Shown: piece by piece, positions 13,401-28,600 of the stretch
Layout: each line of letters opens with the position of its first letter
Position numbering within the stretch: the stretch's first letter is position 1
From: Anastatus disparis
Taxonomy: Eukaryota; Arthropoda; Insecta; Hymenoptera; Eupelmidae
Assembly: GCA_017163975.1 (NCBI GenBank)
Contig: JAFFSR010000136.1
Coordinates: 10,289,501-10,353,500 of the forward strand
Length of the DNA stretch: 64,000 nucleotides
Reading direction: 5' to 3'
Notes under the pieces: model-generated
What the model was told of the DNA's origin: nothing
The model's input: only the letters and a program-made list of their open reading frames with translations
The model's database searches: none
Translations under genes and position numbers: made by a program

Positions 13401-16400
13401 AACAGATAATATAGGATTGCGAAAAAAAGAAAAGGAAACTTCGTATGAAAAAACTACAATTTTCACTTCAACTAAAAAAAATAAGTTGGTAAATAAAAAA
13501 GAAGTTTTAAACAACGGTTTATTTTGTCCCATATGTACAAAATACAAAATGCATGATTGTGAAATAAGAAAAAAAAACAGAAAGTTCATATAAATAAATT
13601 ACATTTTCACTTCAACTAAGGCAAAAAAATAAGTTTGTAAAAAAAAATCTTTTTTAACAATATTGTAGTTACACTACTACAGTAAATTTAACTATATTCA
13701 CAGTACATTGTGTTGTATTCTAAGAAACTCAACGAGTTTATGTATCTCTTTCCTCCTGCTATTTTCTTATAATACTTAAGGTGATAGGGCGGAGTAATTG
13801 CAAGTTGTCATGCCGTTAATTGTAGCGTATTAAGAAGTGCGAGAAATGACAAATTGCTTGGGATTTTTCATTAAATTTTATTGAATATACCACGATCTGT
13901 CATCCATTGTACTAGTTTTGCTTTGAGAAGTAAGTAATCATAGCTCGTTTATTATAATATTATTACGCTTAATAATAGTTATTTAATAATATGATTTTCT
14001 ATCCAGGACATTATTTATATGAAGTTGTTTCATGTATAAGTGAAAATTCGTCAAGATAAATTTGCATCTTTTAACTCATTTATAGCTACTCATTATAATT
14101 TTTATCTTTAATTACACCTTTTTTGCACGTATCATAAATTATTTAAAAATTTCTTTCACATTATAAAAACTAAATTATTTTTTCCATATCAATACCCCCC
14201 AACTTCTTTTAATCATCAATTATAAATCTCTTTAACTTTAATAAATGAATAAACTTCGCATAAAAACAATTGGCCGTCACAGAGCAACAAGTAAAAGTTA
14301 TTATTAACCGACAGCTGGCTAATTTTCCTTTTGATATGTTGGCGTGACAATTGCTTAGGCAGTATAGAATTATGATGTATCATTATTTCGAGCATCGTGC
14401 CATGTCAACTCTGTAATATACTTTCAAAAAATTTCTTTGCTCAAGAAAAAAACAGATTTTTTTAGAATAAAGTAAATTATTCATTGGTTCACGGTTTGTT
14501 TTGATATGAATTATGACTATTTTTTTATTGAATGCCTTTTATAAGTACTTAATAAATTATTATTGGTTTTTATGTTTTCATTGATTTTTAACTCTCAGAC
14601 ATATCGTTTGATTACATTTAATTCGAATACGTTAAGTTATTAAATTTATTAAACGTATTAAATCAGTGCTCGACTAGCGGAACGTGAAGATAAAGATTCT
14701 TTTTTTTCCACAATTTACATGTAAATCGTGTTCCATTTACTTTATCTAAGTACACGAGTATCTGAAAAAATTGTCACAACTTTTTTCACGTTTAGGATTT
14801 TCTTTCTTTATTGCAGTTCAATTACTGAAATTGAAAATATTTAATTCTAAATGAAGTTTTAGATGCGTTTCTAACTGGATCTATTTATAATCAAACGATA
14901 TATTTGATTTTTATTCATTATAATAACATTCATAAAAATTATAAAATATCATGTTAAAACATATAATATACTTTTTTAATTCCAGTATGGTTCAAAATTT
15001 CTATAATCTTTATAATAAGTATTTTCAAATGTCTTTTTCCCATCTTCATCTAAACCCTCAATAAATCAAAATTTTAGTATTTCCGCATAGCAAGGCTATG
15101 GCAGTTTAAATAACACTATTTTTGATAAATTCCAAATAAATAATAAAGCTTTGTTGTTGTATTTATTTATACATTTTTCAAAAAAACTTTTACCAAACAA
15201 ACGTTTTTAGATTTCCGCGTATATACGCGCAACGTTAAAACAGATGCGTATAATCACAGCTACACACAAGGTGCACGTCGTGCACACCTTATAAGATTAT
15301 GGAAATAATTTTTCTCTCGACAAACGGTAATATTAATATAATATAATGTTAAAGAAAAGCTCTGGCTATAATTAACGCCCATGCTGTAACATAACATAAC
15401 TAAACCCTTTGCTATCAATTTCTTCTTACTTTATACTTTTATGTGTTATGTAAAATTAACAGTTTAAAAAAAGCGTATTTCCTCATCGTATTAGATATTT
15501 TCCGCATAAACGCTCATATACAGCATGTATGATTAAGCATCTACAGGTGAAGTACACACACGGGTAATTATCAATCGATGCATGCAAAGGAATTGAAAAA
15601 AATTTTTTTTTTTTTTTATTGATGGTGTTATTGGCATTGGTTTATATTCAACAACATGTATATATATACACATACCGTGTAACAGCATCTTAATTGTGTA
15701 TCATCATGTATCTATGGGTGTGTAAGAAAAGTTGCATGGTACCAATACTTGGCAAAAAAAAAGAATTTGTTGCATTCCTTTCATACCGTTTATCATATAA
15801 GAAAGCATAGGCTAACTTGTTGTTTATGTGTACGTATACCTCTATAATGCCATTCACCTACATTCTCACGGCATATCTTCTCTCTTGTGTACAAGAAGTT
15901 ATATATATTAACAAAGCGAAAACCCGCGTAATATCTTCAGTTAACTCATTTGCATTTCATACGCATTATCTTTACTCTCAAACTATATAACCCGTTGTGT
16001 GTATGTGTTATTTTTTCTTTCTTTTTCTTCTCTTACTCTTCTTGTTTCGTCTTTCGAACGCTTGCACTCTCTTTATGCTCTTTTCTTCAGATTAAATTGC
16101 GCTGTATGGTGTATCTTTAAAAAAATAATAGCGTCACCGGATATAAACATAAATAAAAATTTCCTACTTTTTTCAAATTTTGATAATACATTACAGACTT
16201 GTGTGTTTATATGTAAATAAAATGAATATTTTAATTTTTATAGCTTATTAATTTAATCGGTAAAACATTTGTATTATTGATTAAATATATAACCTTATAA
16301 TAAAAGATAACATATTTATAAAGGATTTAAATAATCCATGTATGTTAAATATTTGTACAAAAGAATGTTTACTAACTGTATTTTACTAATCGCGTCAGAA

Positions 16401-19400
16401 TTATAGTACATGAGTCATATGATAGAGAGGAATTGAAAGGAAATAATCTTCGGTTTTTTAGGACACGAGCTTTATATAATGGTATATCTATTAAATTTAA
16501 ACTGATTGATATTGCCACATTCTAGGTCTTCGTGATAGACGTGATTTGTAAGAAAATTTTTAACTTGGAATAATTATTATAATACATACTTGTTGCTGGC
16601 AAAATTGCGAACAATTTTTCATATATTTTTTTCAACAAAAGTAGGTTCATAGTGCGGAATTCGAAAAAAATACAAAACAATGATCCATGCATGTAATGTA
16701 ATTTAAGGTCGGAGTAGCGAAAGAATTTGTTGAATAAAATAGAAGTTGACATTGAATAAAAAGTCACTTTAGAACTACAATAATATTTCCTACTTTTAAT
16801 TTGATAATGTAAACTTTATGCACTTTCTCACATAGCTTGACACGCACTTCGTGGAATGCAAAAACAATGCAGCGCTCATGATCTTGCTTACTTTTTTGCA
16901 TGCCGTTAGTTTCATGCAGATTTTTAATTTTATTATAAATTTGAATATTTCCGCTGTATAATTTTCTTATGATTTTCATATTTGTCTTATTGAATTTTAA
17001 AGTTCGTATAATTAAAATATTAAATTTTTTTTTATTTTTAAATAATAAATTAATTTATTTTTTATTCATGAAAAAAAGATTTATAACAGAATGAAAAATT
17101 ATCTTCCTTCATGATATATCATTTCTTTCATTTCTCAAACATTAATTTATCCTTTAAGAGAACAACTTTTTTTTCCACGCCATAATTTTGGCTTATGATA
17201 CAATAACCTAGTTTTTATAAACACTTGTTACGAATGTATTATACATCCCATTGTAACAGTGAGCTCTAAATGCAACTTCATTCATAGAATTAATTGTATC
17301 TTACTTTATGCTTTTTTTTATAAGTTGATCGAAATTTTGTCAAAGTTTTTTTCTTTTAATTATGTACGGAATATTTTAATACCTGCTCCGATGCTGATCT
17401 ATAAACAGTTAACTTTTTATTAACCCCATTTTAATCTTTAAAAACCGTTATGACCTTTTGCGCACAAGATTTATGAACTCTGTGAAATTTTAACAATCAG
17501 GACATTAATAGGATATATATATGAAACAGTTTAGCTTTATTATTAGATTATTCGAAATGTAAACGTATTATGTTTAGTGTTACTGTTATTTTTTTTCTTA
17601 AGATATCCTTTTTTCTTAAAGTTATGGTGATTTTTTGCGTGTATGTTTATTGGAAATGATTTATTTGTTATAAAATGTTAAAATTCATGTTAACTTAGAA
17701 CACATTTTGTGCTTTTCGTATAGTTTCTCTTGTTAGAAAGAAAATGTAGGATTAATAATTTCTTGAAAGAAAATACGGAAACATATTTTGTATTTAATTT
17801 TTCTAAAAAGAAACGTATTAAATTCAATGTTGTAATACTTACACATTTAAAAAAAATTTCTAATTTGGATTTATCCTCCATTAAAATTATATAAATATTA
17901 TCGTGTAAACCTTTCATAACTTAAGAAATAAAAAAAAGGTTCACGGATGTTGAAAATAAAAAAAAACCCAGACTGCATTAAAAAAAAATAATAAAAAAAA
18001 GCTTGTGCTGTGCAATATGCTAGTGAATCAGCGGCTGTTAGCTGTGAAGAAAGTAGCAAGTTTTCTTTCCAAAACGAGCCAAGGTTTTACCCACTTTCTC
18101 CTCTCTCTTTCTCTCCTCTATGTTCCGTGTGTCTCAAGACTTGATGCGTGCAAGCCAAGGCAATGACTATTGTTATTGTTTAAAATATAAATGCTTTCTT
18201 CGCTTTTAAATTTAACATTATGTTTGAGCCTCGAGGCTTGTTTAATTCAAAGAAATTAAGTTTTTAATTCGATATTAAGCTAAACTCGTTATTCATAATT
18301 TATCATGTGTCAGCAGATTGTTATTATAAGCTAAATTTATTTTTTATGCAAGAATCTATTTTAATTTTTTTTGCTCTCTTTATTTTGCTTTATATTTTAT
18401 TTATAATTTACATGAACAAGCTTCTATTTATAATAATTATGTAATAATTTATTAATTCAAAATTTCTTCAATTTTCAAAACTAAACGAACAATAAAGATT
18501 CTTCTTTATTGTCTAACGCTTTTCTAAAAGATTTTCTTTCATGATAGCTAAATTTTTTGTTGCCATCATTAAGACTAACTGCATGAAATCGCGTGCAATG
18601 AGGAACGATGAAAAGTTATCGTGATATAAATACGAGCAGAAGAAAAAATAAAATTAAGGGCTTTAGATATAGAAACCTAGAAAAATAAAACACTTGTGCC
18701 ATGAGAAAATCGGATTTGAGCACAACAACGCTGCACAATTGCATTGAAGTTTGTACTAAAAAAAGAAACAATTTTACCTTGTTCTGTTAAAACAATAACA
18801 TTGCTTTAGGTTTTATTTTTCGAGATGATTAATTGTCGCGATAACAGAAGATGGTACAGCTGTAGCTTTCATCAATGGAATTCTAGAAGTATGTTTTTAT
18901 GAGTAAAGTTGCATATATTATAAATTATTGACTTTATTGATTTATTTTACATGACGATTTCTATTCACGTATTTAATATTAATTATTTATGCGTTATGTA
19001 ATTTTTAATTTCTTGTTTTTATTCAATGGTTAAGTCAAGACATTTGAGCCGATGAGTGGCTCAGTCGGTAGAGCGTTGGATTCGTAATCTCGAGGTTTCG
19101 AGTTCGAGTCCCGCTCTCGGCAGCCGATTGATAGAAGCACCACTGTATACGTTACATGTGCTTTGTTCACAAATACACTTACGAGCTCCGTCGCTGATTA
19201 GCATTAAAAAATAGCATAACTATAGTGACGTTAAAGAAGAAAAAAAAGTCTGCTGGATGATAGGATATTCTGAGGAACTTTATTTATTGATTAAAAAAAA
19301 TGTTAAAAGATAACTTTAACGGACAAATAATTGTAAGTAAAATTAATAACATTGAAAATTTAATTTTTTTTTTTATTTCATTTAACGCCGCTATTATTGC

Positions 19401-22400
19401 GATGCTAATTAGCAACAAAGGTCGTCAGTGTGTTTGTGAACAAAGCACACGTAATATTCAGTGGTACTTATATCATTCAACCGAGAGCAAGATTCGAACT
19501 CGGCTCCTAGAGATTATTAATCCATCGCTCTACCAAGTGAGCCATTGACGACCTCTATCCTTTTTTTATTATATGAGATTTTCTATTTAAAAGAAAATTC
19601 TTTACAACATTGAAAATTTTTTATTATCCACCCACTGGCAATAAATCTATAAAATTACATCTCATTAAACATAAATCACCTACTATTTCATAAATTGTAT
19701 CGTAAACACATAAACTCGTAAACTTCATACTATAGCTGACCATTAACGATAATTAAATATACGCCTCCATAAAAAACAATTTTTAAAATAAAAAAGTTGA
19801 AAAAAAAAATTTGAAATTCTGTTGTCAAAGGAAAAAAAACTATATAACGAAGGCCCCAACCGTAAACGCCTGCACACGTAAGTACACGTGGAACGTGACA
19901 ATAAAGGTGATGCTGTATATATAAAAAGAGCTTTTATACGTTCAAAGCTAAAATTAATCACATCAGCAACAATCCTGACGGCATTATAAAACTTTTTTTT
20001 CTTTCATTTTTTCATAACAAAAATCCATCTTCTCTTTAGCTTATTTTTCTATGTCATTACCATTCACTTGCGCCTCGTGTTATTTTTCCTTCTTTTGCTC
20101 AGGCTATATATGCTTAAGAAGGGGCCGAACTATCTGTCTTTGTCTAATAGCGTTTTTCATCATTTATGTAAACACTATCGGTAACAAAAAAAAACCCCCG
20201 CTTTAATATTTAACACTTATTTTACTAATTAACCCTAGAACTAGAATTTAACTTACTTTTTTGGTAAGTCTCTAATTATTCAAAAACTACGCAGTGAAAA
20301 ATTTGGTTGTTATTACAAAATTTACTTATTATACTAATATCTAGCGGGGCTGCTATTTTTTTCTTGTTATACCGGATAGTGTTTAGAATAATAAAAGCTA
20401 ACGAAAAAAAACGCAAAATAGTTCGGCCCCTTCTTAATATGTGCTTACCTCACGATATACCGTTAAACAGGCGACCAAAGTAGACAGGTATTTTAAACGA
20501 TTATCCAAATAATCACAATATAATAACGATAACCACGTATGCTTAACTTATACATACGTACAAATATATAAACACACAAAATGGCTATATGCTCGAGAAA
20601 ATTTAACCATCTGTATGCAATTTTTTTTTGCTAATATGTATACTCCCCCACCGTGAAGTGTGTTCATGATCGTCCGTTATACTTGTTTGCAAGCTTAGCT
20701 TTATATACTTATAGATTCTTACTTTTATTCAGCTCTGAACTTTTATAACTTCGTCCTGTTGTAAATTAAAGTTTTGTAATGTTTTTGTTCAAAGTGCATT
20801 TTAGTTTCTTTAATGCTTCTCCTCCTACTTGAACGAGAGAGAAAAGAGTTGAGCGATGCGTCAAGAGTATATATTTTTCAGAGCGAAAAAAAGGCAGCTG
20901 AATGAGAAATAATTGGCGAGCTGGCAAAGAGGAAAGGAAATAATTTATTGCGCTAATCGTAAAATAATTCAATTAAAAAAAAGAAAAATGAACATGGTCA
21001 TATATGTTTTATGGATAAGTAATTAAAAAAAGTATTAATACAAATTTTAACATAATAAAAAACATTAAATCTGTTTCATATTAAAAAAGTTGAGTTCTTA
21101 AAAGTTAATAACAAATAAAATTATCGTACATCCAAAGTAAAAGTTATAAAGCTTCTATAAAAACGTATGAAAAAGAGAACATATAATTTGTCAATATAGA
21201 GCAGAGCATGAAGTAAGGAAACCGCAGATGAAAATATAGGTATGTAGAGTATATGTACTGTAAACATGTAATAGCGAGTGTGAGTAAATTGTAGGCTTAT
21301 ATTGCTCGATTGATAATAAAACTAAACAGATACGCATCTGTAACAAGCATTTTCCGTATACACTAGCATGTATACATTTATTTGCTCAGTGAAAATAGAT
21401 GTTTTAATGCGGTAAAAAATGCTAATTACTATATTTTCTTTTCTTTTATCGAAATACGTTAAAGACCATTTTAAATTTTTGTAAAAGAAAGAGTTGACTA
21501 TTTTTATTCATTGGAAACGGAACTTATTTAATACATTTTATTCTTAATAGAAATTAATGGCTATTTAAATATTGTAAAGTGACGTAGAGGCGAATAGTAT
21601 AATTAAAAAAGAAAATATAATTACATGGAATATGCTAAACGTTTATGGACTCTAATTTTTTAGAAAGCAAATTAAAAAGAAATGTAAATATTTGGACTTT
21701 TTAATCATAATAATAAATCATATTTATTTTCATTTATTAACTAATTGATCGTTAGTAAAAGTTTATTAATTTTTTAAATATTAATAATTAATAAACTTGT
21801 TTTTCATTACATAAAACTATCAATAAAGTTCATATGCAACATTAAAAAAAAATAATTTTACTTATTTTTTTATTACTTTAAAAAACTTGTTATTGAAAAC
21901 TCTTACATATGAATTCTTTCTAAATCTTAAAACTCTCCTAGAATGTAGAACAAGCAGGATATTCAACTTTGGTCACTAAAACGTATACACACTCCCCCAC
22001 TTTTTAAAGTAATAAAATTCTTATCCTACGTGCTAAGGATATTTAACGTATCTTAATAATAATTCTTTTTATAACCTTGCACAAAAGAATTGAATTAATT
22101 TGAGAATGAATAATATTGTGCGCGGTCTCATTCAGTGAAATTCTGTGTATAATCTATTAGTGATTAATACATAATATGAAACTGATATCCTTATTTAGGT
22201 ATGGTACTTATATTCGCAATTAATATTAATTCTATTCTAATGTAGCGTAACGTTAAATTTATGATTCTTTTATCTATTGTCAGGCTATACAATTAAAATT
22301 ATAAAATAATTAATTATATAGTCTAAGTATATCATAATAAATTTTTGAAAAATTGATATGTATAAATTATACTTTTATTAATTTTCAATTTTTTGAAAAT

Positions 22401-22611
22401 AAAAAAAAACTAATATAAATAAAATAGAATTTTCAAATTGAATAGAAATAGCATTTGTAAAATATATTATTGATAATATTTCCAGCTTGAGAACGTCCAA
22501 AAAAAATTTTAAATTGAATATAACATTTCCATCTGCGTGAGTTCATTGATTCAGAAATCCCGCACGTAAGTCACCTTTGTCTATCCGTAAGCTCGAACTT
22601 GATGCTTGGAC

Positions 22612-22671
<60 letters not shown>

Positions 22672-25600
22672 ATGTCGTAAACGTTCTGGTCGTGTCGCCT
22701 GGTCGTTTCTGGTTTAAGTCTTGGTATATATACACAGAAGACCCGTTCCACGGCAAGCTCTTGGTATAGCTTATACTATATAAAACAGTGTAAGGATATA
22801 TAAGTCTGTATATACGTGGAAGTTAAAAAAGAGTTGGAAGTTATAAGAAGGCACGGCACAAACATATAGAAAAGAAGAAACGTACTGAGTCTATTACTAT
22901 TCGAGACACGATCAACGCTCTGTCTTTCCCTATCTGAATCCTTGCCCTGGGGGGAAATAATTTCTTCTCATATAATGTTTAGAAAAATTTACAAAATTTT
23001 AATAAAATTCAGGTACAGACTTTATTCTTCTATAAAAATTTTATAAAAATCTTTTTAGATCCTAAGATTAAAAGTAAATTTTAACAAAAGGTCAAAAAAG
23101 TTGTTCATAAAAGTTTAGAGAAGTTCCTAAAAGTTACTAAAAGCTTTTCAAACTATTTAAATGTAAAAATTATGGAAAGAAAAAAATTTCCACAAGTGTA
23201 TTTTTTCTCCCTTTGAAATAACTTGAAAAGTTTATTCCTTTAAACTTATGAACGAGTACTGAAGGTTTTCAAGATCTTTTTCTTTCTTCTTTTTATATTT
23301 ATTATTATATAATAATGAAGTAAATTGCTTCTTGTTGAAATTCCAAAGAACAATTGTACCGGTACACTGATCGTTGTAGAACACAAGAAAAATTGGTACT
23401 TTTCATTCATACAAATTTTCAAGATGTATTTGTGGTCATTAGATGCAGAACTGTTAGCTATATTAGTTTCAGAATGAATTATTGGTACAGCGAATGGTGA
23501 AAACGGTAAACGGTAATTTTTTTTAAAAAACGTTTTCTGGAATCTGAATATTTAGAATGCAAAAAACTATTATTTATTTCACATAATGAGAGTACTTTTT
23601 AAGGGAGGACTTGCGTCATTCATCTCCTATATTTAGAAAGTCCTTGAGGAATTTAACTGTTGTTAATACCAACTATGAATGGTGCATTAAAATTTCAAAA
23701 GACCTAGTTTTACTGTTTTTAAGATATTTAATACCAAGGTCAAGCGATTTTAACGTAAGCTCTTAAAGTTATTATTTATGAATTATAAAGAGACTGAATT
23801 TACAAGAAATTTTAAAAAGTATGATTAATTAATTTGATATTTTTTGTACTTTTATCACCTGTTAATAATTTTTATTGCTACTTTAAGATAAACACTTTTA
23901 TTAGGTAAATTCTGAATGTTTGTCTTTCCAAATACATGAATATTAGAACATTTTTTCGTGGTCTTTAATTAAGCTAATAAAAACACGTGATAAATGATAA
24001 CTTGTATAAATTTAAATGAAATCAGCATGATATGATTTGCTTTCACAAAAATTTATTAACGTTTTATTTATAAATCTCAAGATAATTAGAAGTTTAACTT
24101 ACTATATGCGCTCTAATTAGATACGATAATTAATTTAGATAGAAGCTTTAGACTTTCACAATAGTTGTTGATATTCGTGATTACAACTTTTCAGTTTCAT
24201 ATAGCGTGGATCTTGATTAAAAATTTTTAAATTTATTTCTAGATAATCTCATGATTAGTTTAAGAAAATTAATATAAATTTGAATTTAAATTTGTTCAAG
24301 TATTTATACCAGTATAATATTAATACTTGATTAGCATCTACGCTTTTTGAAAAATCAACCAAAATCAAAATCATCTCATAAAACCAGCTTGAGCACGACA
24401 CTAAAACGTTAAATCCACCCATAAATGTGATACTGGTTGAATCTCTTATTACGAAATTATTATAATCGAAATGCTCATCAACCAATCTAGAAAAATCCAA
24501 AAGACGAGTCAATGAACCTTTAACTTTTTCATTAATTAATAAGATGCGATTCTACATGCGTGTGCGTAATTTTAGGTATATATATGTATACCGGTGCTCG
24601 TGTATAGGTATGCGTCTACGCCTATAAAATTTGCAAGAAACAAGGTGGTGGCTCTCTTTGCGCAAAGAGAATTTCACACGAGTTAAACTGATGGTCAACT
24701 ATGGCGTGCCAATTCCGGCGCAACTCCTTTGGAATGTTAAGAGCGTGCAACACGCGTCTTTCGACTGTTTGTATATATATATGTGTACGAGAAGCCAAGA
24801 CACTCTCGTATAATAGTACCGTTGCTTATAACTCCACTGGCTTTTTTATATATATATATATATATACATACTATAACCACAAGTCGTGTCGAGCAATTTT
24901 CCTTAACTCGAAAGTATATAGCTTACGGTCCAAAGACTGATGTATGTCCCAAAATTTATTAGTCAAGCTTTTATAAAGAGTTTCGATGTAGGAACGTTGT
25001 TTATCGTTAATGGAGTATGTTGTAAGATTTTTTTCTTCTCGCCTTTTCAGGTGTTTGTTTATATATTTTACAGCAACGAGCGTCGGATATTCATTGAGAT
25101 TTAAATACTTCGTAGATACCGTAGCAATTTAATTACGAAAATACTTATAGAAAATTTTTTTCTTCAATGTGTGTTTTGTGAGAAAAATTTTTATTTTATC
25201 GATCGAAAATGTATAATTTTATTCATCACACATAATAATGTAAATTATATGTTCAAAGTACTAAAAAATAATTTTCAAAGAATTATAAACAAATTTAAGT
25301 TCTCCACTTTAAAGTACGAGAAATAAATATTTACTTTTATAAGTGCATACATACACCCATGAAAATTATTTAAAATACATCTCATTACATTTGAAATGCA
25401 TTTATTTTATGAACGTATGCACATACAGTCTGGACCACTTATTTGAACTAAAGTAAAAATTCTACTTTGAATACTTTCTAACTTCCTTGTTGGAGAAACG
25501 TCCTGTCAAAAGATGTTAGTTGTTAGTGTACATAAATGATACTTCTCGTTTATCTTCTCAAAATTTACCATGCATTTGAAGAATTTAAAAGTTATCTCGT

Positions 25601-28600
25601 TTCAAATTATGGTTTATTTTAAAATTAATGAAAATTGTTCAGTAAAGAAAAATCATCTAGTTATTGAATAAATTTCAAAATTACAAAAATTATTTATTTT
25701 TATTTAAATATTTTTGATTACTAAATAATTTATAAAATAATTATTGAAATTAAAAAACAAAGAAATTATAATTCCTTAAGCAAACTTTATTGAGAATGAT
25801 AATTAACGCAAATATGTTTTTGAATGTTTAAATCAAATAATATTGTTATAGGATATAGAGAGAATATACGAAACTAGTAAAATTTTATATTTTCAATTAA
25901 TTACTCTTCTATATGAATTAACATTAATAAAAAAGGAAAAATTTTAAATTTCCATTTAAAAAAAATGATAAATTTTTTTTTCAGAAATCTTTGCCATCCA
26001 GAACGACCCAACGCGTTCGCGTTACAATTCAAACGAAGACGAGGCAAGCGTACCAGACGCACCATCATGGCGAGCAAGTACAACCGACGATTTTCAAACT
26101 TACTCTGGTAGAGACAATCTTCAGCGTACGCGTGATATTGAACCATCACTGAGACTTGAAAGTTCAAAAAGTATAATTCACGATGATCTTGAAATCGATG
26201 AGACACGCTATGCCGTACCATTGGGCAATGCTGTTACAACTAGCGATGAACCTATCATTGACGCGCTTACGTCTTCTAAGCTCATTGATCATATTGATGA
26301 AAATCAAATTGAAGTTAAACCAGGAGAATATTATAGGTTTGTCTTTTTACTTTTTATAGGTTAAATTATTAATAAAAAACATATAATAACAATTTGTAAA
26401 ACTTTTGTCATTTATATTTAATTTTTAATTGACTAAAGTAAAAAATATTAATATTTGTCATCACAAAAAGAGTGTAAACATTTGGAAAAAGTATTACAAT
26501 TATGAAAAAAGCCATTTTTAAAATTCAACGCTCAATTTTCCTCAAATTGTGAACTGTTTTTTGGATCACCAATTTCTATTATAGAATTATACTCATTCAT
26601 ATTAACAGCGAATTTTATTTTAAAAACTTTTTGAAATCAAACAAAATAATTAATAACTTTAAAAAAATTGAGTATTAATTATTTCCTTTTGAAAATCAAC
26701 AAAAATTAACTTTTATCACATAATCACAGACAAGTTGATAAATAATTAATAAAACTACTTTTGTTTTTGCCATAGAAATATTGTACCAACCCGTAGTGAA
26801 AGTATGTCGGGGGAAGGGCAAGGGGCTCCGCAGGGACAGCATCATCAACAGCATCCTTCGTCGGAGCCCCGGGATCAACAAGTATTAGCTTCGCAGACAT
26901 TAACCCTGGAACGTCTGCATCAGCAGCGCCAGGCTCGTCGCGAACCAACGAGGATTTATAGTGAGCATGCACCACCGCCATTATCGTCCTCGTCGCCAAT
27001 ACAATCAGGTTCAGCTGGTGCCCAGAGGCAAGCTAATCCTGATATTCAAGATATCATCACTGGTATCGTTAAATTGTTAAATGGCAAAGTTAATGTTGCT
27101 ATCAACTCGGCCAAACCAGCGAGACCCGTTCAAAGCACTAGGTGAGTAAAGCTTATATTATAACACTTTCAATTTATGAGAACCATTTATTTTTATTTGT
27201 TTGCTGAGAATTTCTCCAAGCTAAATTACCATAACATAATGGATTCTTTGTCGTTTGTTTGAATAAGGTTGAATTATAAAATACATTTACTGTGATATAA
27301 TATGAAATATTATTTAATGTCAATCATATGTCATTTTATACAAAGATAAATTTAGTTTTTAAATACGCCACTTATTATACATATTATATTAAATTCCGGG
27401 ATGACTTTGTATTTTTTAATTAAATCAATTAAATTTCAAAATTTTTCTGAAGACTATAAGTTAAAATTTACGTAGATAAAATCAGAATAGATATTTAGTT
27501 TTTATTACATATGATAAGCACATTGTTTAAGCATGGAAAATACGATAATAATTATTCTTTAAACATTTGCGCTTTACGTAATAACAGGAGAGTCAGTTAT
27601 AAGACCTTTAATTTGGGCGGTTGAAGAGACTTCTACGACGTTTAGAACCAAAGTTAAAGATTGTAAATTTTTTCAGGTAGCAAAATAGAAAACAATTCAA
27701 GTAATATAATTATATGTTCTGTAATAATAAGTTATAAGGTAAAATTGAAGACAGTATATTTAAAATCGCATAACTTTGCTTCTTCATGAATTAAAAATTT
27801 TACTTTTTTTCAATACGATTTGGTTATATATTTAAAACTTTTAAAAACAAAAAATAAAAATTATGTTTTTTTATAAAAAATCAGGAAAATTATTAAATTT
27901 TTGCACAGCAATTGTCATGATCTAATAACTATTTCTAACACTCATTGTACAGGTAAATTTACATTAATATGAAATAGTTTTAGGAAAAAAGTTTATTTAA
28001 ATGTTTTGGAGATGTCAATAATTTATCAAAAAAATAAAAAATGTGAACTATTTATCTCTTGGCAATTTCTTTTTTTTTTAAATAAGATATCAATAAGTAT
28101 ATCAACAATATATTTAAAAATTATCATTTTTTAATAAATTTTCATGTTTTCTAAATGGGATGTATTTGAATAAATTTTTATACGCGATAGTGCTAATAGA
28201 ATAATTTTGCTATATAATCATCTAAAGTTTATCTGAGTTATAAGATATGTAGTAATGAAAATTCAAAACAGATTTCTTATTATTTCTAGCTACTTTTTTA
28301 ATTCAATAATTTAAAAATTGATTAATTACTGAAAATTTAAGGTAAATGCCACTTTTTAATAATAATTTTATTTAAGTCAATGATAAATGTAGAAAATCAT
28401 AAGGCAAATATTAATATAATTTCGACATTTTTTTAACCACAGAATTAACAACAGAGGACCACCAAGAATTTCCGATGTTTTGCCAATACCACCAGATTTT
28501 GATACTCCAGGCATGAATCCACCGCCTCCGCCACTAGATCAACCAGCAACTTACGAGACTCCTCCAGCACCGAGCGCTCCATCGCTCAATCAATTGCCGC

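Larger units (their letters stand above)
4744..25984 (+). other. 21.2-kb first intron of the SEA/EGF gene
   Basis: The intron starts GTAAGTA after the signal-peptide exon and ends in a T-rich tract and TCAG before 25985. It is AT-rich, with simple repeats, three SINE copies and one MITE listed separately. I found no protein-coding gene inside it. Less AT-rich islands near 10.3, 12.7, 22.6 and 24.6 kb stand out and could be enhancers, non-coding exons or alternative promoters. Short open frames in it (for example the 115-codon one at 13246-13593) are low-complexity and not credible genes. Confidence 0.7.

Noticed and set aside
13246..13593. 115-codon open frame
   Set aside because: Low-complexity Lys/Phe/Asn-rich translation in AT-rich intron sequence, partly made by a local duplication. 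There is no domain and no splice or promoter context.
26724..26999. Minus-strand open frames opposite exon 3 of the SEA/EGF gene
   Set aside because: They are the reverse shadow of a real exon with relatively high GC content. The plus-strand frame continues through valid splice sites.
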